Below, piece by piece: positions 20,862-29,441 of a stretch of DNA of 31,252 nt. Location: the IMG/VR virus record IMGVR_UViG_3300032893_001088, positions 1 through 31,252 of that record. One strand, written 5' to 3'. Both the position numbers and the translations under genes were made by a program. This DNA is from a virus. The notes beneath the pieces are model-generated. The model was not told where the DNA came from, searched no databases, and saw only the letters and a program-made list of their open reading frames with translations. Every line of letters starts with the position of its first letter. Position 1 is the stretch's first letter.

Positions 20862-21530
20862 ATGGCTGACCATCAAAGGTCCGACAAAGAAGTTGGCGGG
20901 ATGCCGATATATCAGGCTGGCGACTTGCACAAGGTTAATGCCATGCGCAAGAACGAATCCCAACCTGACCTTCTTACTATCCCCCATCTTCACGATGCCG
21001 ATGTAATGTTCACCCGCGCCGCCGAAATGGGCAACAAGCCCTCCTCTTGCTATACTTGTCATTTTCGCAATTGCAAGGATGACACCTGCGCCCTTATCAC
21101 TCCTAATGTCAAGATTAGGAAGGTTCAGCGCAACGGAATTGAATACTGGCCCTGCTGTGGGATGCATGACTACGGAGAATGTAACGATGGACCTCCTAAC
21201 CGTTGTTCAACGAATAGCCCGGACACGCTTGGTCTCATCTGGATTAACGCACCCTACACTGGAGCTAATTACGGAGGAGCTTCCTGCGGGGGCCAGAACG
21301 CAGGAGATGACTGCGACCATTATATCGTCGAGGGCGGAAAATCCAAGCGTGATTGCCCAACTGGGTTTTGCCGAGTTCTCCAGCATACTGTAGCAAACGG
21401 AGATACTTGTGTGGCTTGGCACGACGATGATATACTGGGGTGGCAAGAGGCTCAGAACTTGATTCAGGGTCCCGAGGAGCAGCGCGACAAAAAGCGTCTG
21501 GTGGACTCGATTATGAAGCGGGAGGATTAA
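20862..21530 (+). CDS. Cys/His-rich hypothetical late protein
   Basis: 222 residues, ATG at 20862, no signal peptide. A cysteine-dense core (SSCYTCHFRNCKDDTCALI, YWPCCGMHDYGECNDG, NRCSTNS, GGASCGGQNAGDDCDHYIVE, RDCPTGFCRVLQH) spans residues 60-180, while the N-terminus is ordinary helix and the C-terminus is charged (GPEEQRDKKRLVDSIMKRED). The many CxxC and CxH pairs could bind metals or form disulphides; no known domain was recognised. It sits between the secreted adhesin block and the scaffold gene. Confidence 0.75.
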   Translation: MADHQRSDKEVGGMPIYQAGDLHKVNAMRKNESQPDLLTIPHLHDADVMFTRAAEMGNKPSSCYTCHFRNCKDDTCALITPNVKIRKVQRNGIEYWPCCGMHDYGECNDGPPNRCSTNSPDTLGLIWINAPYTGANYGGASCGGQNAGDDCDHYIVEGGKSKRDCPTGFCRVLQHTVANGDTCVAWHDDDILGWQEAQNLIQGPEEQRDKKRLVDSIMKRED

Positions 21531-21535
21531 TTCCA

Positions 21536-22570
21536 ATGCGGCTTTTCATGTACGCTCGAATTTACGATTCCATTCTCCACGATTACGTTGACTTTCCCCC
21601 GATGCTGATGGCCTTCGCTTCCTCGGGAACTCCAGCCCTAGGTGGCGGAGGAGGAGGCGCACCGAGTGGAACCGGAGCAGGAGGCGCGGGTGGCGGCACA
21701 CCGTCCCCGTCCCCCGCTGCCCCGTCCGGGCAGCCCGCAGGAACGGGAGGAGCACCGCAAGGCGGGGGCGCACCACAGGGCGGGGGCGCAGGTCCAGCCG
21801 AGTCCGAGGGCATCCGTCAGCTTCGCCAGCAGTATGAGGAAACCCGTGGCCGCTTGCAGAACTGGGAACGCCTCGGGTTCTCCCACGACCAAGTTGGTTC
21901 CTTCCAAAAGACCTATCAGGCGGTCTACTCCGAAGTTGCTCAGATTGGCGAAGGTCTCGGCTACGACAAGGCCGAGATTGACGAAGCATTCGCCATCAAC
22001 CCAATCAAGCTTCTCGACATTCTGCGGCAGGAAGCGTACGAGAGGGAACAGAGCGGGGAAGAAGGCGGGGGCGGCGACCAAGACATCGCCCAGTTGGTGC
22101 AGGGTCACGTCGAACGCGCCCTCGGCCCGATTCAGGAGCGCGAGAACGTCCGCATCACCAATGAGGCCAACCAGCTTTTCAACAACACCGTCCGTTCCCT
22201 CGCCACCGACCACTACAAATCCCTCAACATCGATTACAATTCATTGGAACCGGACGAGAAATTCCTCCTCGAAACCAGCGTCAGCGAAGTCATGAAGTAT
22301 GACGATGATGCCCTGAAAGCAATGAAGTACGAGGGCAAGACAGCCGGAATACAGAAGGCATTCTCAACGGCGGTCGCCGCCCTCGACAAATACTTCATCG
22401 CCCGCATGAAGCGAGAACGCGGCGCTGTGGCGGGAGCGGGAGCGGGCGGGGGGCGGGGAACGGGGGCAGACAACGGGGGCGCTGCTCCGAAGAAGCCGAA
22501 CCTCGACGAAATTATCAACGACGGAAATGCCGTCCGGCGTGCGCAAGGGAAGCCGGACTACGCGTCGTAG
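21536..22570 (+). CDS. Capsid scaffold protein
   Basis: 344 residues from an ATG at 21536 with GGGAGG 10 bases upstream; a later ATG (MAFASSGTP) is also possible. After a Gly/Ala/Pro/Ser-rich N-terminal part (residues 35-100), residues 100-290 are charged helix (RQLRQQYEETRGRLQNWERL, DIAQLVQGHVERALGPIQE, NEANQLFNNTVRSLA) with coiled-coil character; a Gly/Ala-rich stretch and a KPNLDEIINDGNAVRRAQGKP end follow. The position directly before the major capsid protein and the helical, acidic-basic pattern are typical of phage scaffolds, which guide procapsid assembly and leave before maturation. Confidence 0.75.
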   Translation: MRLFMYARIYDSILHDYVDFPPMLMAFASSGTPALGGGGGGAPSGTGAGGAGGGTPSPSPAAPSGQPAGTGGAPQGGGAPQGGGAGPAESEGIRQLRQQYEETRGRLQNWERLGFSHDQVGSFQKTYQAVYSEVAQIGEGLGYDKAEIDEAFAINPIKLLDILRQEAYEREQSGEEGGGGDQDIAQLVQGHVERALGPIQERENVRITNEANQLFNNTVRSLATDHYKSLNIDYNSLEPDEKFLLETSVSEVMKYDDDALKAMKYEGKTAGIQKAFSTAVAALDKYFIARMKRERGAVAGAGAGGGRGTGADNGGAAPKKPNLDEIINDGNAVRRAQGKPDYAS

Positions 22571-22641
22571 ATTTTGGGCGTACGTGGGATTCGCCACCCA
22601 CAGGCTGTAAGCCGCTCGCCACGGCAGGCTGAATCCAAAAT
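22571..22641. repeat. Stem-loop between scaffold and capsid genes
   Basis: ATTTTGG (22571-22577) and CCAAAAT (22635-22641) close a 71-base element that contains smaller pairings, GTGGG/CCCAC near 22584-22601. It begins right after the scaffold stop and lies 40 bases before the capsid start; it could tune capsid translation or act as a processing site. Confidence 0.4.
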
Positions 22642-22680
22642 AGAGCGTCTCGCCAGCGCTCGACGAAGCAGGAGAGAACT

Positions 22681-24099
22681 ATGCATCGCCCGCGTCGTCC
22701 GTGGGTAGCGGCTCTGCATTTGGCATTCGGGCTATATGCCCTATTTTGCCTCATCCTGACCGCTATCTTCCACGGTCTCGGTCACTCAAGCGGCATTTTG
22801 TTCGCCGCCGTCGATACCACCACTTACCTGTCCGACGCCAAAATCGTTTATGGGGCCATCCAAGAGCAGGTTTCCACTCTTGCGGCCTTCATGAACCTCC
22901 TTGGCGACGGCAGTAAGTTCGGTAAGCCCATCAACAACATTGGCATTCGCGGGTATGTGTTCTTGGCCCGCGTACAGCCGAACTGGAACCTCGGGTATCG
23001 CCTCGAAGGGACCACTGGCGTCGGTTTGGCCGGGAATCAGGGCCTCACCAACTCCACCGTCACCCTTCGTTACGCCTATTGCCCCATCACTATCACCGGG
23101 CAGGCGGAGAACCTAACCAAGGGCGAATCCCGCGCCTTCATGCAGGCCAAGGCCCTCGAAGCCAAGTTCGACATGAAGGATATCGTGAGCCACGTGAACG
23201 TGGTGGTGGTTGGAGCAGAACCGGGCGGGCAGTTGGCCCAAGCTGCTGCCCCAATCGTCGCCAACACTTCGTTCACCGCCGACAACGCCGGGTTGCTTCC
23301 GGGCGCGATTTACCTGCGCGTCGGAATGCCAATCGATTCTATCCCGGTGGGCGGAGGCGCTCCCGATTTCACGGCCAAGACCATCTCCGCCATCAACTAC
23401 ACCACCCGCGTCGTCAGCGTTCCGGGAACCGCCGTTGCTGGTCACGCAATCGCGCTTGCTGGCGAATACCCGCAAGCTGCGGTTGCAAACGATGGATGGG
23501 TCACCGCCAACGGGTTGCAGAACCTCATCAACTCGTCCGGCGTGGTGCAGGGGATTGACCCCGGCGTTTGGCCAGCGTGGCAGTCCTACCTGTTCGACAA
23601 CGGTGGGTCAGCGTTGTCCAGCCAACTGCTCCAGCAGCTTCGGCAGTTCGTGAAGAACCGGGGCGGCGTGGATGGGAACATCTTCATCTTCCCGTCCGCC
23701 CAAATCAACCAGTATATCGGACTGGCGACCACAACTCTCCGGTTCGACATCACCAACGAAGGTCCGGCAGCCAAGGTGGGGAAGAAAGCCTTGGACCTCG
23801 GGTTCAATGTGTTCGACTACGCGGGACTCCCCGTGGTCGAAGACAAGGATGCCCGAACCGACCGTATCTTCCACGGCGACACCGAGATGATGAAGAAGTT
23901 TGAGGCCATCCCGCTCTCGCTGGCCGAGGATGAGGCTGGAACTTGGACTCGCATCATCGGGGGCAACGGAATCGCAGATGCCGTCGCTGGTCTGCTCCGT
24001 TGGTACCACAACATCGGGGTAGTGCAGCGCTCCGCATTCGGGCGTTTGCAGAACCTCGCGGTGCCCGCGAACTTCGCGACTGCACCACCGACCATCTAA
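22681..24099 (+). CDS. Major capsid protein (HK97-fold type), with hydrophobic N-terminal extension
   Basis: 472 residues from an ATG at 22681 with AGGAGAG upstream. From about residue 42 the sequence follows a phage major capsid plan: AVDTTTYLSDAKIVYGAI, VFLARVQPNWNLGYRLEG, VTLRYAYCPITITGQAENLTKGESRAFMQAKALEAKFDMKD, FIFPSAQINQYIGL, FNVFDYAGLPVVEDKD, and a C-terminus with LRWYHNIGVVQRSAFGRLQNL. It forms the icosahedral shell. Residues 1-40 are odd: basic HRPRRP then WVAALHLAFGLYALFCLILT, which looks like a signal peptide or membrane helix and is not usual for capsid proteins. A later start at the TTG (near 22798) would remove it but has no ribosome site. Confidence 0.85.
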   Translation: MHRPRRPWVAALHLAFGLYALFCLILTAIFHGLGHSSGILFAAVDTTTYLSDAKIVYGAIQEQVSTLAAFMNLLGDGSKFGKPINNIGIRGYVFLARVQPNWNLGYRLEGTTGVGLAGNQGLTNSTVTLRYAYCPITITGQAENLTKGESRAFMQAKALEAKFDMKDIVSHVNVVVVGAEPGGQLAQAAAPIVANTSFTADNAGLLPGAIYLRVGMPIDSIPVGGGAPDFTAKTISAINYTTRVVSVPGTAVAGHAIALAGEYPQAAVANDGWVTANGLQNLINSSGVVQGIDPGVWPAWQSYLFDNGGSALSSQLLQQLRQFVKNRGGVDGNIFIFPSAQINQYIGLATTTLRFDITNEGPAAKVGKKALDLGFNVFDYAGLPVVEDKDARTDRIFHGDTEMMKKFEAIPLSLAEDEAGTWTRIIGGNGIADAVAGLLRWYHNIGVVQRSAFGRLQNLAVPANFATAPPTI

Positions 24100-24108
24100 C
24101 GAGGACTG

Positions 24109-24783
24109 ATGAACTTCGAACCTACCCGCGATGCGGAAGTAGTGACGCTGATTTCGATGTTGGAGCGCGGCCTCTGGTCGCCCACCGAAATTTCCAATAT
24201 CGAACGGCAAATCTGCGACCGCATCGCGGCGGTTCGGGCAGGTGTTTCCCACCCCGTCGCTCGCTTCTGGACCAAGAAGATTCAGGAGGAGGTAGATGTT
24301 TACACTCGTCTGCGATGGGACTTCCAGAACGGGTGGACGCTCGACCGATACTCGGAAGGGATGTGGCAGGTCGTTGGAGTCCTCGGCTTCTGCACTGTAC
24401 GGTCTGACCTTGTTGAGTACCTTATTGAACACGACATGCAAAGGTGGTCGTCGCCGGAAAAATACCTTGCGTTCAAAAGGGAGAAAGCGGCGTCAGTCCG
24501 GGCGCGCAACGAACGCTACGGTACGTCCGTCGTACTCGAAGCTGTTGACAAGCTATCCGATAAATCTCTCAAGAACTTCATCGAGGTTGAACGCGCCATC
24601 CAGACCGGGGACACGGTAATAATGCACGGTTCCGACCGCAAAACATTTGACCGTATGGTGGCCGCTGGCAAGAAAGCTCCTCCGGGGCCTACCTCAATCA
24701 ACCCCGGCATGCACCCCCGCCGCTACCGCCGTACCAAAGGCCGTATGATTCAGGCGGCTGATGAATTGAGGGCGGCTACATAG
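24109..24783 (+). CDS. Conserved-looking structural protein, likely head-neck region
   Basis: 224 residues, ATG at 24109 with GAGG upstream. Mostly helical: NIERQICDRIAAVRAGVSH, FWTKKIQEEVDVYTRLRWDF, then DLVEYLIEHDMQRWSSPEKYLAFKREKAA and LEAVDKLSDKSLKNFIEVERA. The pattern D-M-x-R-W-x-x-P-E-K-Y-L-x-x-K is one I recall in uncharacterised proteins next to capsid genes of environmental podoviruses. The C-terminus is basic (PRRYRRTKGRM). Probably a minor head or internal protein. Confidence 0.65.
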   Translation: MNFEPTRDAEVVTLISMLERGLWSPTEISNIERQICDRIAAVRAGVSHPVARFWTKKIQEEVDVYTRLRWDFQNGWTLDRYSEGMWQVVGVLGFCTVRSDLVEYLIEHDMQRWSSPEKYLAFKREKAASVRARNERYGTSVVLEAVDKLSDKSLKNFIEVERAIQTGDTVIMHGSDRKTFDRMVAAGKKAPPGPTSINPGMHPRRYRRTKGRMIQAADELRAAT

Positions 24784-24785
24784 CC

Positions 24786-25013
24786 ATGGCCATGTCCACC
24801 GCCGCCAAAGAAATCCGTATTTCCTCTCACGTCCGGTGCGTGTCCGGTAGCCACTCGGGTCGTCAGGGCATCGTTACCCAATTGCGCCCTGTTCAACTTG
24901 GGACCAATGAACCCGAGACTTACGCCGTGGTTGCGTACGAGGAAACGGATTTCTCTGACCGCAAATACACGGACCATTTCTGTGTTCCAGTTCGAAGGCT
25001 CGAATCCCTATAA
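24786..25013 (+). CDS. Small KOW-like beta-barrel protein
   Basis: 75 residues, ATG at 24786 two bases after the previous stop. HVRCVSGSHSGRQGIVTQL followed by YAVVAYEETDF and CVPVRRLESL has the V-x-S-G-x-x-x-G-x-x-G-x-V spacing of KOW-type RNA/protein-binding folds. Short SH3-like proteins of this type are frequent in phage late regions without a defined job. Confidence 0.7.
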   Translation: MAMSTAAKEIRISSHVRCVSGSHSGRQGIVTQLRPVQLGTNEPETYAVVAYEETDFSDRKYTDHFCVPVRRLESL

Positions 25014-25027
25014 GGAGGAGTGTAGAT

Positions 25028-25603
25028 ATGGCATCCAAAGCAGCGGTACTTCCGGGTCAGACGGTGATTCCGGATAAGTACTCCGACACAATGGTGTTGT
25101 ACTCGTTTTGCAATCCGGTCGAATGCGTGGTGGATGGCGCACGACCGGGGCCGAACGGTCGTCTCTTCCGCATCCCCGTTGACCGCCCCACCAAGGTTCC
25201 ATATGAGGCTGGCCGCTTCATTTTGGAGCACATGGCGTACACTGGCGTCGTGCGGGTACAGGAGAAGGAACTGGAAGACGGTTCCGGCGTGGCATATCTG
25301 ACGAAGGAAGCGAAGGCCGAATCCAAGGCGTTGACCGAGCAGCAGGACTTGGCGCGTTTCCACCGTTGGGTATCGGACATGGTGGAGGATTACGTCAAGC
25401 GCGGAAAACCCGTGCCGGAACCCGACGAAGCAATCCGCGCCATCATTGAGCGCCGGGGGTATGACCCGAGAAGGTTCGGCATTGTCCCCATCGGGTGGGA
25501 AGAGCCGGACAAGGACAAGCGCATCACGGAAATGCAGGAGACCATCGAGGGCCTGCAGCGGCAATTGGCGTCACTGTCCAAGGCCCAACAGCCCAAAACG
25601 TAG
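25028..25603 (+). CDS. Hypothetical late protein with C-terminal coiled coil
   Basis: 191 residues, ATG at 25028; AAGGAGGAG lies just upstream. The N-terminal half is mixed (MVLYSFCNPVECVVDG, RLFRIPVDRPTKVPYEAGRFIL), the middle is helical (LTKEAKAESKALTEQQDLARF), and the end is coiled coil (DKRITEMQETIEGLQRQLAS). YEAGRFIL and the tail are patterns of minor head or neck proteins in my recollection; no certain family. Confidence 0.75.
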   Translation: MASKAAVLPGQTVIPDKYSDTMVLYSFCNPVECVVDGARPGPNGRLFRIPVDRPTKVPYEAGRFILEHMAYTGVVRVQEKELEDGSGVAYLTKEAKAESKALTEQQDLARFHRWVSDMVEDYVKRGKPVPEPDEAIRAIIERRGYDPRRFGIVPIGWEEPDKDKRITEMQETIEGLQRQLASLSKAQQPKT

Positions 25604-25644
25604 TGCATCATCTGGTAGTTTAAGGTTTAAGGGGGGTGTAATCG

Positions 25645-25845
25645 ATGTCCGTCCACACTCACCATTGCCACGTTTGCTGCATCCCCGTCGCCACTTGCGC
25701 TGGCGGCGAGTGTTCGTTCCCGGACTTGAGGCCCGATTGCGATGACAAGGAATGTTTGGCCTTGTCCCACGGGCACCACTACTGTTCCATTCATCACCCG
25801 GACCCAAACCACCATATCGAACCTGACCCCCCGCCCCGGAGGTAG
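25645..25845 (+). CDS. Small His/Cys-rich protein
   Basis: 66 residues, ATG at 25645 with GGGGGG upstream at 8 bases. Rich in His and Cys (HTHHCHVCCIPVATCAGGEC, DCDDKECLALSHGHHYCSIHH); nine cysteines and twelve histidines in 66 residues suggest a metal-binding, zinc-finger-like protein. The C-terminus is Pro-rich. It sits between two structural genes. Confidence 0.65.
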   Translation: MSVHTHHCHVCCIPVATCAGGECSFPDLRPDCDDKECLALSHGHHYCSIHHPDPNHHIEPDPPPRR

Positions 25846-25858
25846 GTGCGAATAGTCC

Positions 25859-26923
25859 GTGAGCGATACACTCAAATCTCTCCGCAACGAAATCATCGGG
25901 CTGATGCGGGGGGATTATGAGTCGGACTCGGACATTCCAGTTGTCAATTCCTGTATCAATGACGCCATCGAGTCCATTTGGACGTCCATTATTCAGGTTC
26001 GTATGGCCAAGCTCCTCGGCCTCGATTCCCCTGTCACTTTCACCCTAGCCTCAGGCACCGAGCGAGTCCGCCTTGTCAGTATCCAAGACCCAACCAATCC
26101 GTTAATATTGTCCGGCACCGCTGGCGGGAATCTTCCCGGCAGGCAGTACAATGTCAGCTTTACTTGGGTCACGGAATCCGGTAGCGAGACTCTCCCCAAT
26201 CCCGTAGTCAATCAGAACGTTGGCGCAAACCAGCTTCTCATGGTACAACTTCCGTCTATCGGGGGAGGGTATTCTGGTCCCCCTGTCGGGGCGATTGGGT
26301 ATAATTTGTATGTTGGCCAGCAGAATCAGGCCCTCCAGAACCAGCAGCCCATTACTCCCCTTCCTTCTGTTCCGGGTGGTCCCGGCGTACCGTACATTGA
26401 ACCCATCACCGGGTTCCAGGATTATCCCACCTTCCAGCAGCAACCGCCCATTTTGAATACTACCGGGGACAATATCAGCTTCATTACCCACATGGAGCAT
26501 CGTACTTCCGACCAAGCCCTCCATGCGTGGAACAGGTATGACCTCGATTCTATGATAATGCGGCGTTTCGCCCGTACTTTGGCTTCCTCATCCGAATTCC
26601 AAAATTATGTCTGGGAATTGAATGGGGACGGCACCCTCGAATTTCGTCCCATGACTGGGACCGCGTTCACCCCCCGTTACTGGTACGTAGCCCGTCCGCG
26701 CCGTCTTCGCTACGACCAATCCGAAATCCCTTACGTTGGTATCACCGGGGTGCACGAGTTTCTTAAGGCTTACGCCATCGCTCAATTGAAACTATCGCTC
26801 GATGAGTACCTCGCGAACCAAGCTTGGGACACAAGAGCGGAGAAGGCCCGACTGGGGATAGTATTAGCGTTGACAGAGGAGAATGTCAATCGCAACAACC
26901 GCATCAAGCCGTACTTGTATTAA
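25859..26923 (+). CDS. Head-tail adaptor / tail-tube-A-like protein with Ig-like insert
   Basis: 354 residues from a GTG at 25859. The N-terminal helix (KSLRNEIIGLMRGDYESDSDI, VNSCINDAIESIWTSIIQ) and the C-terminal helix (HEFLKAYAIAQLKLSLDEYL) match the outer helices of podovirus adaptor proteins (P22 gp4 / T7 gp11 type) that join portal to tail. Between about 85 and 190 an inserted beta region (YNVSFTWVTESGSETLPNPV, VGAIGYNLYVG) looks like a fibronectin/Ig-type domain. Order after capsid and before the nozzle supports the role. Confidence 0.7.
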   Translation: MSDTLKSLRNEIIGLMRGDYESDSDIPVVNSCINDAIESIWTSIIQVRMAKLLGLDSPVTFTLASGTERVRLVSIQDPTNPLILSGTAGGNLPGRQYNVSFTWVTESGSETLPNPVVNQNVGANQLLMVQLPSIGGGYSGPPVGAIGYNLYVGQQNQALQNQQPITPLPSVPGGPGVPYIEPITGFQDYPTFQQQPPILNTTGDNISFITHMEHRTSDQALHAWNRYDLDSMIMRRFARTLASSSEFQNYVWELNGDGTLEFRPMTGTAFTPRYWYVARPRRLRYDQSEIPYVGITGVHEFLKAYAIAQLKLSLDEYLANQAWDTRAEKARLGIVLALTEENVNRNNRIKPYLY

Positions 26924-26933
26924 AAATTAAACT

Positions 26934-28889
26934 ATGGCCTCTACGCCACAATCCGGGTTCTATTCGACGCCAGCATTCGAGATTTTCCGCCGTGGCATGG
27001 TGGTGCAAACCATCAAGCAGTTCCGTGGCATTAATCTCTATCAAACTGAGTCGTCCCTCGGCCCCGACTGGGCACTCGACTGTATGAACGTTATCGTCGG
27101 TTCCGATGGTGGCCTTCACAAGATGCGGTATCCCGTTCAGCTTACTCAGAATGGTTGGAATACTACCGCCACACGGTTCGTCGATTTTCAGCAGGGTAAC
27201 GGCACTCGCCAGCTTGTGATGTTCGGCCCCAACAACATCCAATATGTCCCCCCGGACTTCTCCGCCGCTCCCACTTTGATTTCCGCTGACCCCGCCAACG
27301 CTGGCAAGTGGCGGTCAGCGCAAATCAACAATATCATGTTCGCTGGTAACGGCGTGTTAATGAAGAAGTGGACAGGAGCGAACTGGTGGAACTGGGGGGT
27401 AGCACCAGCGGGGGCGGCGGTACAATACGTTGGGACGGTGGCCGGGAATCTCTCTCCCCTCACCGGGTACGAGTGGGCTATTGCCTTTAAGAATTCCGTC
27501 ACAGGGGATGTATCCGTTGCTTCCCCCGCAACACAGCAACTGGGCGGTGGTTCCGCCAACGTCTCATTCAATCTTCAGGGTTATCTCCCCGCCGACCCTC
27601 AAATTGACACTATCATTGTCTATCGCACCCTAGATGGCGGCGGCAACCTTTATCGTGTTGCCGAAATCGATATCGCTACCATGACCGTTACCTTCAATGC
27701 CGCCACTTTCTTCTTCAACGGTTCCAGTATCGCTTGGACCGACAATACTCCTGATGGCAATTTGGACCTCACTACTCAGGCGTCCTACATCAATTTCCCT
27801 CCTCCCGTTGGCAATATCATCGTCACCGGGCAGAACCGAATTTTCATCGCTGGCATTGTCGGTGACCCGCAAGCCGTTGCTTATTCCGGGTACGAGCAAA
27901 TCTTCAATGGTTTGGCCCCCGCTTGTTTCCCGCCTTACAATCGTCTCCGCCTTCCCATGGGCGCTGAATCCGTCGCCGGCCTCGGTGTTCTGGAAACTGG
28001 CGTCGTCGCTTTCTCCAATACAGGCCGTCTGTATACCCTCCGTGGCCAAGTCGAGGATATCACCACCAGTTCCCCCGTCAATTTTACTCAGTACCTTATC
28101 GCGTACGATTGGCCCACCGGGTGCCTGAACCACGACACTATCGCCGCCACCCCGTACGGTCTCATTTTCCTTGCTGGTGACAAGACCCTCCAGATTTTCC
28201 AGTTTCCCGGCCCTCCCACTGACATCTCTGGCCCCGTTTATCCTATCCTTCGGGCAATTACTCCGGGCACGGAATCCCAATGCGTCGGTACCGTATTCAA
28301 CTGGTTGGAGCGGGACTGGTATGCACTAACCTGCTGTATCAATGGTGCCATGGTCCCCAACCGTATTATCTTCTGGTCCCTCGCTCCGTCTTCCGGCGAT
28401 GTTGAAATTTTTATTTCCGATATCTCCGCCTCCTTCATTGGCACCATTACTACCCCCCTTCTCCAGCGCGAACTTGCTATTTGCTCCCAAGGTCAAATCT
28501 ATCAGCTACCAGTGTCGTCGGATACCGTTGGCGGCATCACCCGTGACCTTACCATTATCCCCCCCACCGACAACAAGCTTAATGCATGGTGGCGGTCGGG
28601 GTACGCTGGAAATGACACTCCTCAGCAGTCTCGTATGTTCAAGCATTGCCGTCTGGCGACCGATGTTGACGCCACCGCATTCGATCTCGACCTCCGCTTC
28701 GTTGACGATGAGGATTACACTTTCCTCAATCCCCTCCTTCTCCACCGTGTCATTAAAGACCCGAGCGGCAAGTTCAGCCCCGGTCGCCGCTCAAAGCGCA
28801 TGAGCGTGCAAATCAACTTTCCCGCCGATGATGTATCGGCCAACGTCATTGAGATGCAGATTGCTGTAATTCCCACGAGTTACAGGTGA
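26934..28889 (+). CDS. Tail nozzle / stabilisation protein (beta-propeller, gp12/gp10-like)
   Basis: 651 residues, ATG at 26934 with only an A-rich leader; M22 (MVVQTIKQFRG) is an alternative. The opening FRGINLYQTESSLGPDWALD then NVIVGSDGGLHKMRYPVQL is a hallmark of podovirus tail nozzle or stabilisation proteins. The body alternates strands with a repeated VYRTLDGGGNLYRVA-like part (Ig-like insert near 180-230) and propeller blades (SGYEQIFNGLAPACF, TGRLYTLRGQVEDITTSSPV, YGLIFLAGDKTLQIFQFPG). The C-terminus ends in VIEMQIAVIPTSYR. It closes the tail until infection. Confidence 0.8.
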   Translation: MASTPQSGFYSTPAFEIFRRGMVVQTIKQFRGINLYQTESSLGPDWALDCMNVIVGSDGGLHKMRYPVQLTQNGWNTTATRFVDFQQGNGTRQLVMFGPNNIQYVPPDFSAAPTLISADPANAGKWRSAQINNIMFAGNGVLMKKWTGANWWNWGVAPAGAAVQYVGTVAGNLSPLTGYEWAIAFKNSVTGDVSVASPATQQLGGGSANVSFNLQGYLPADPQIDTIIVYRTLDGGGNLYRVAEIDIATMTVTFNAATFFFNGSSIAWTDNTPDGNLDLTTQASYINFPPPVGNIIVTGQNRIFIAGIVGDPQAVAYSGYEQIFNGLAPACFPPYNRLRLPMGAESVAGLGVLETGVVAFSNTGRLYTLRGQVEDITTSSPVNFTQYLIAYDWPTGCLNHDTIAATPYGLIFLAGDKTLQIFQFPGPPTDISGPVYPILRAITPGTESQCVGTVFNWLERDWYALTCCINGAMVPNRIIFWSLAPSSGDVEIFISDISASFIGTITTPLLQRELAICSQGQIYQLPVSSDTVGGITRDLTIIPPTDNKLNAWWRSGYAGNDTPQQSRMFKHCRLATDVDATAFDLDLRFVDDEDYTFLNPLLLHRVIKDPSGKFSPGRRSKRMSVQINFPADDVSANVIEMQIAVIPTSYR

Positions 28890-28895
28890 TGGAAG

Positions 28896-29441
28896 ATGGC
28901 AATTAGGGGAATACGCGAGATACCACGGTACCTAGGGAAGGATTCCAACGGCAAGCTCATCCCTATTGACCCGGACCACGCCGGATTCCTGCAGGATGTC
29001 CGCGAGTTAGTTCTTACTCTTCGTTCTACTCAGGCCGCTCCTCCTCCTCCTTCCAATCTCAAGGTTACCCCTCAAGCTTTCGCTAACACCATTCAGTGGA
29101 CTCGTTCCTCCGATGCCGATTACTACGAACTTCTCTGGTCTTCTACCCCCACTCTAGCCAATTCTCTCATTATTGACGTGGGGAACTCGGCGGAGTATAC
29201 TCAGTATGTGGGGCAGGTGGGCATCAAGAGATATTACTGGATTCGGGCTTGCAAGCGTTCCTCGTCGGCAAAGTCCGTCGAAGTGGGGCCAGCCGCAGGC
29301 ACCACTCTGGCGGCGGGGACTGGGGTTACTCCTCCAACTCCACCCCCGCCAGCGCAGATTATCGTGGTGAACTCTGCAACAGGCCAGAACGTCCCAATAA
29401 CATTGAGTGAGAGTCGGAGGAATAGAGGGGTGCCACAATGA
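28896..29441 (+). CDS. Tail protein with fibronectin type III domain
   Basis: 181 residues, ATG at 28896. Residues 1-45 are an N-terminal attachment part (IPRYLGKDSNGKLIPIDPD, FLQDVRELVLTLRS). Residues 48-135 form a fibronectin type III-type domain (PPSNLKVTPQAFANTIQWT, YYELLWSSTPTLANS, IKRYYWIRACKRSS). The C-terminus is Pro/Thr-rich. The start of the next gene overlaps its stop by four bases. Likely an exposed tail fibre or tail decoration protein that meets surface sugars. Confidence 0.7.
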   Translation: MAIRGIREIPRYLGKDSNGKLIPIDPDHAGFLQDVRELVLTLRSTQAAPPPPSNLKVTPQAFANTIQWTRSSDADYYELLWSSTPTLANSLIIDVGNSAEYTQYVGQVGIKRYYWIRACKRSSSAKSVEVGPAAGTTLAAGTGVTPPTPPPPAQIIVVNSATGQNVPITLSESRRNRGVPQ

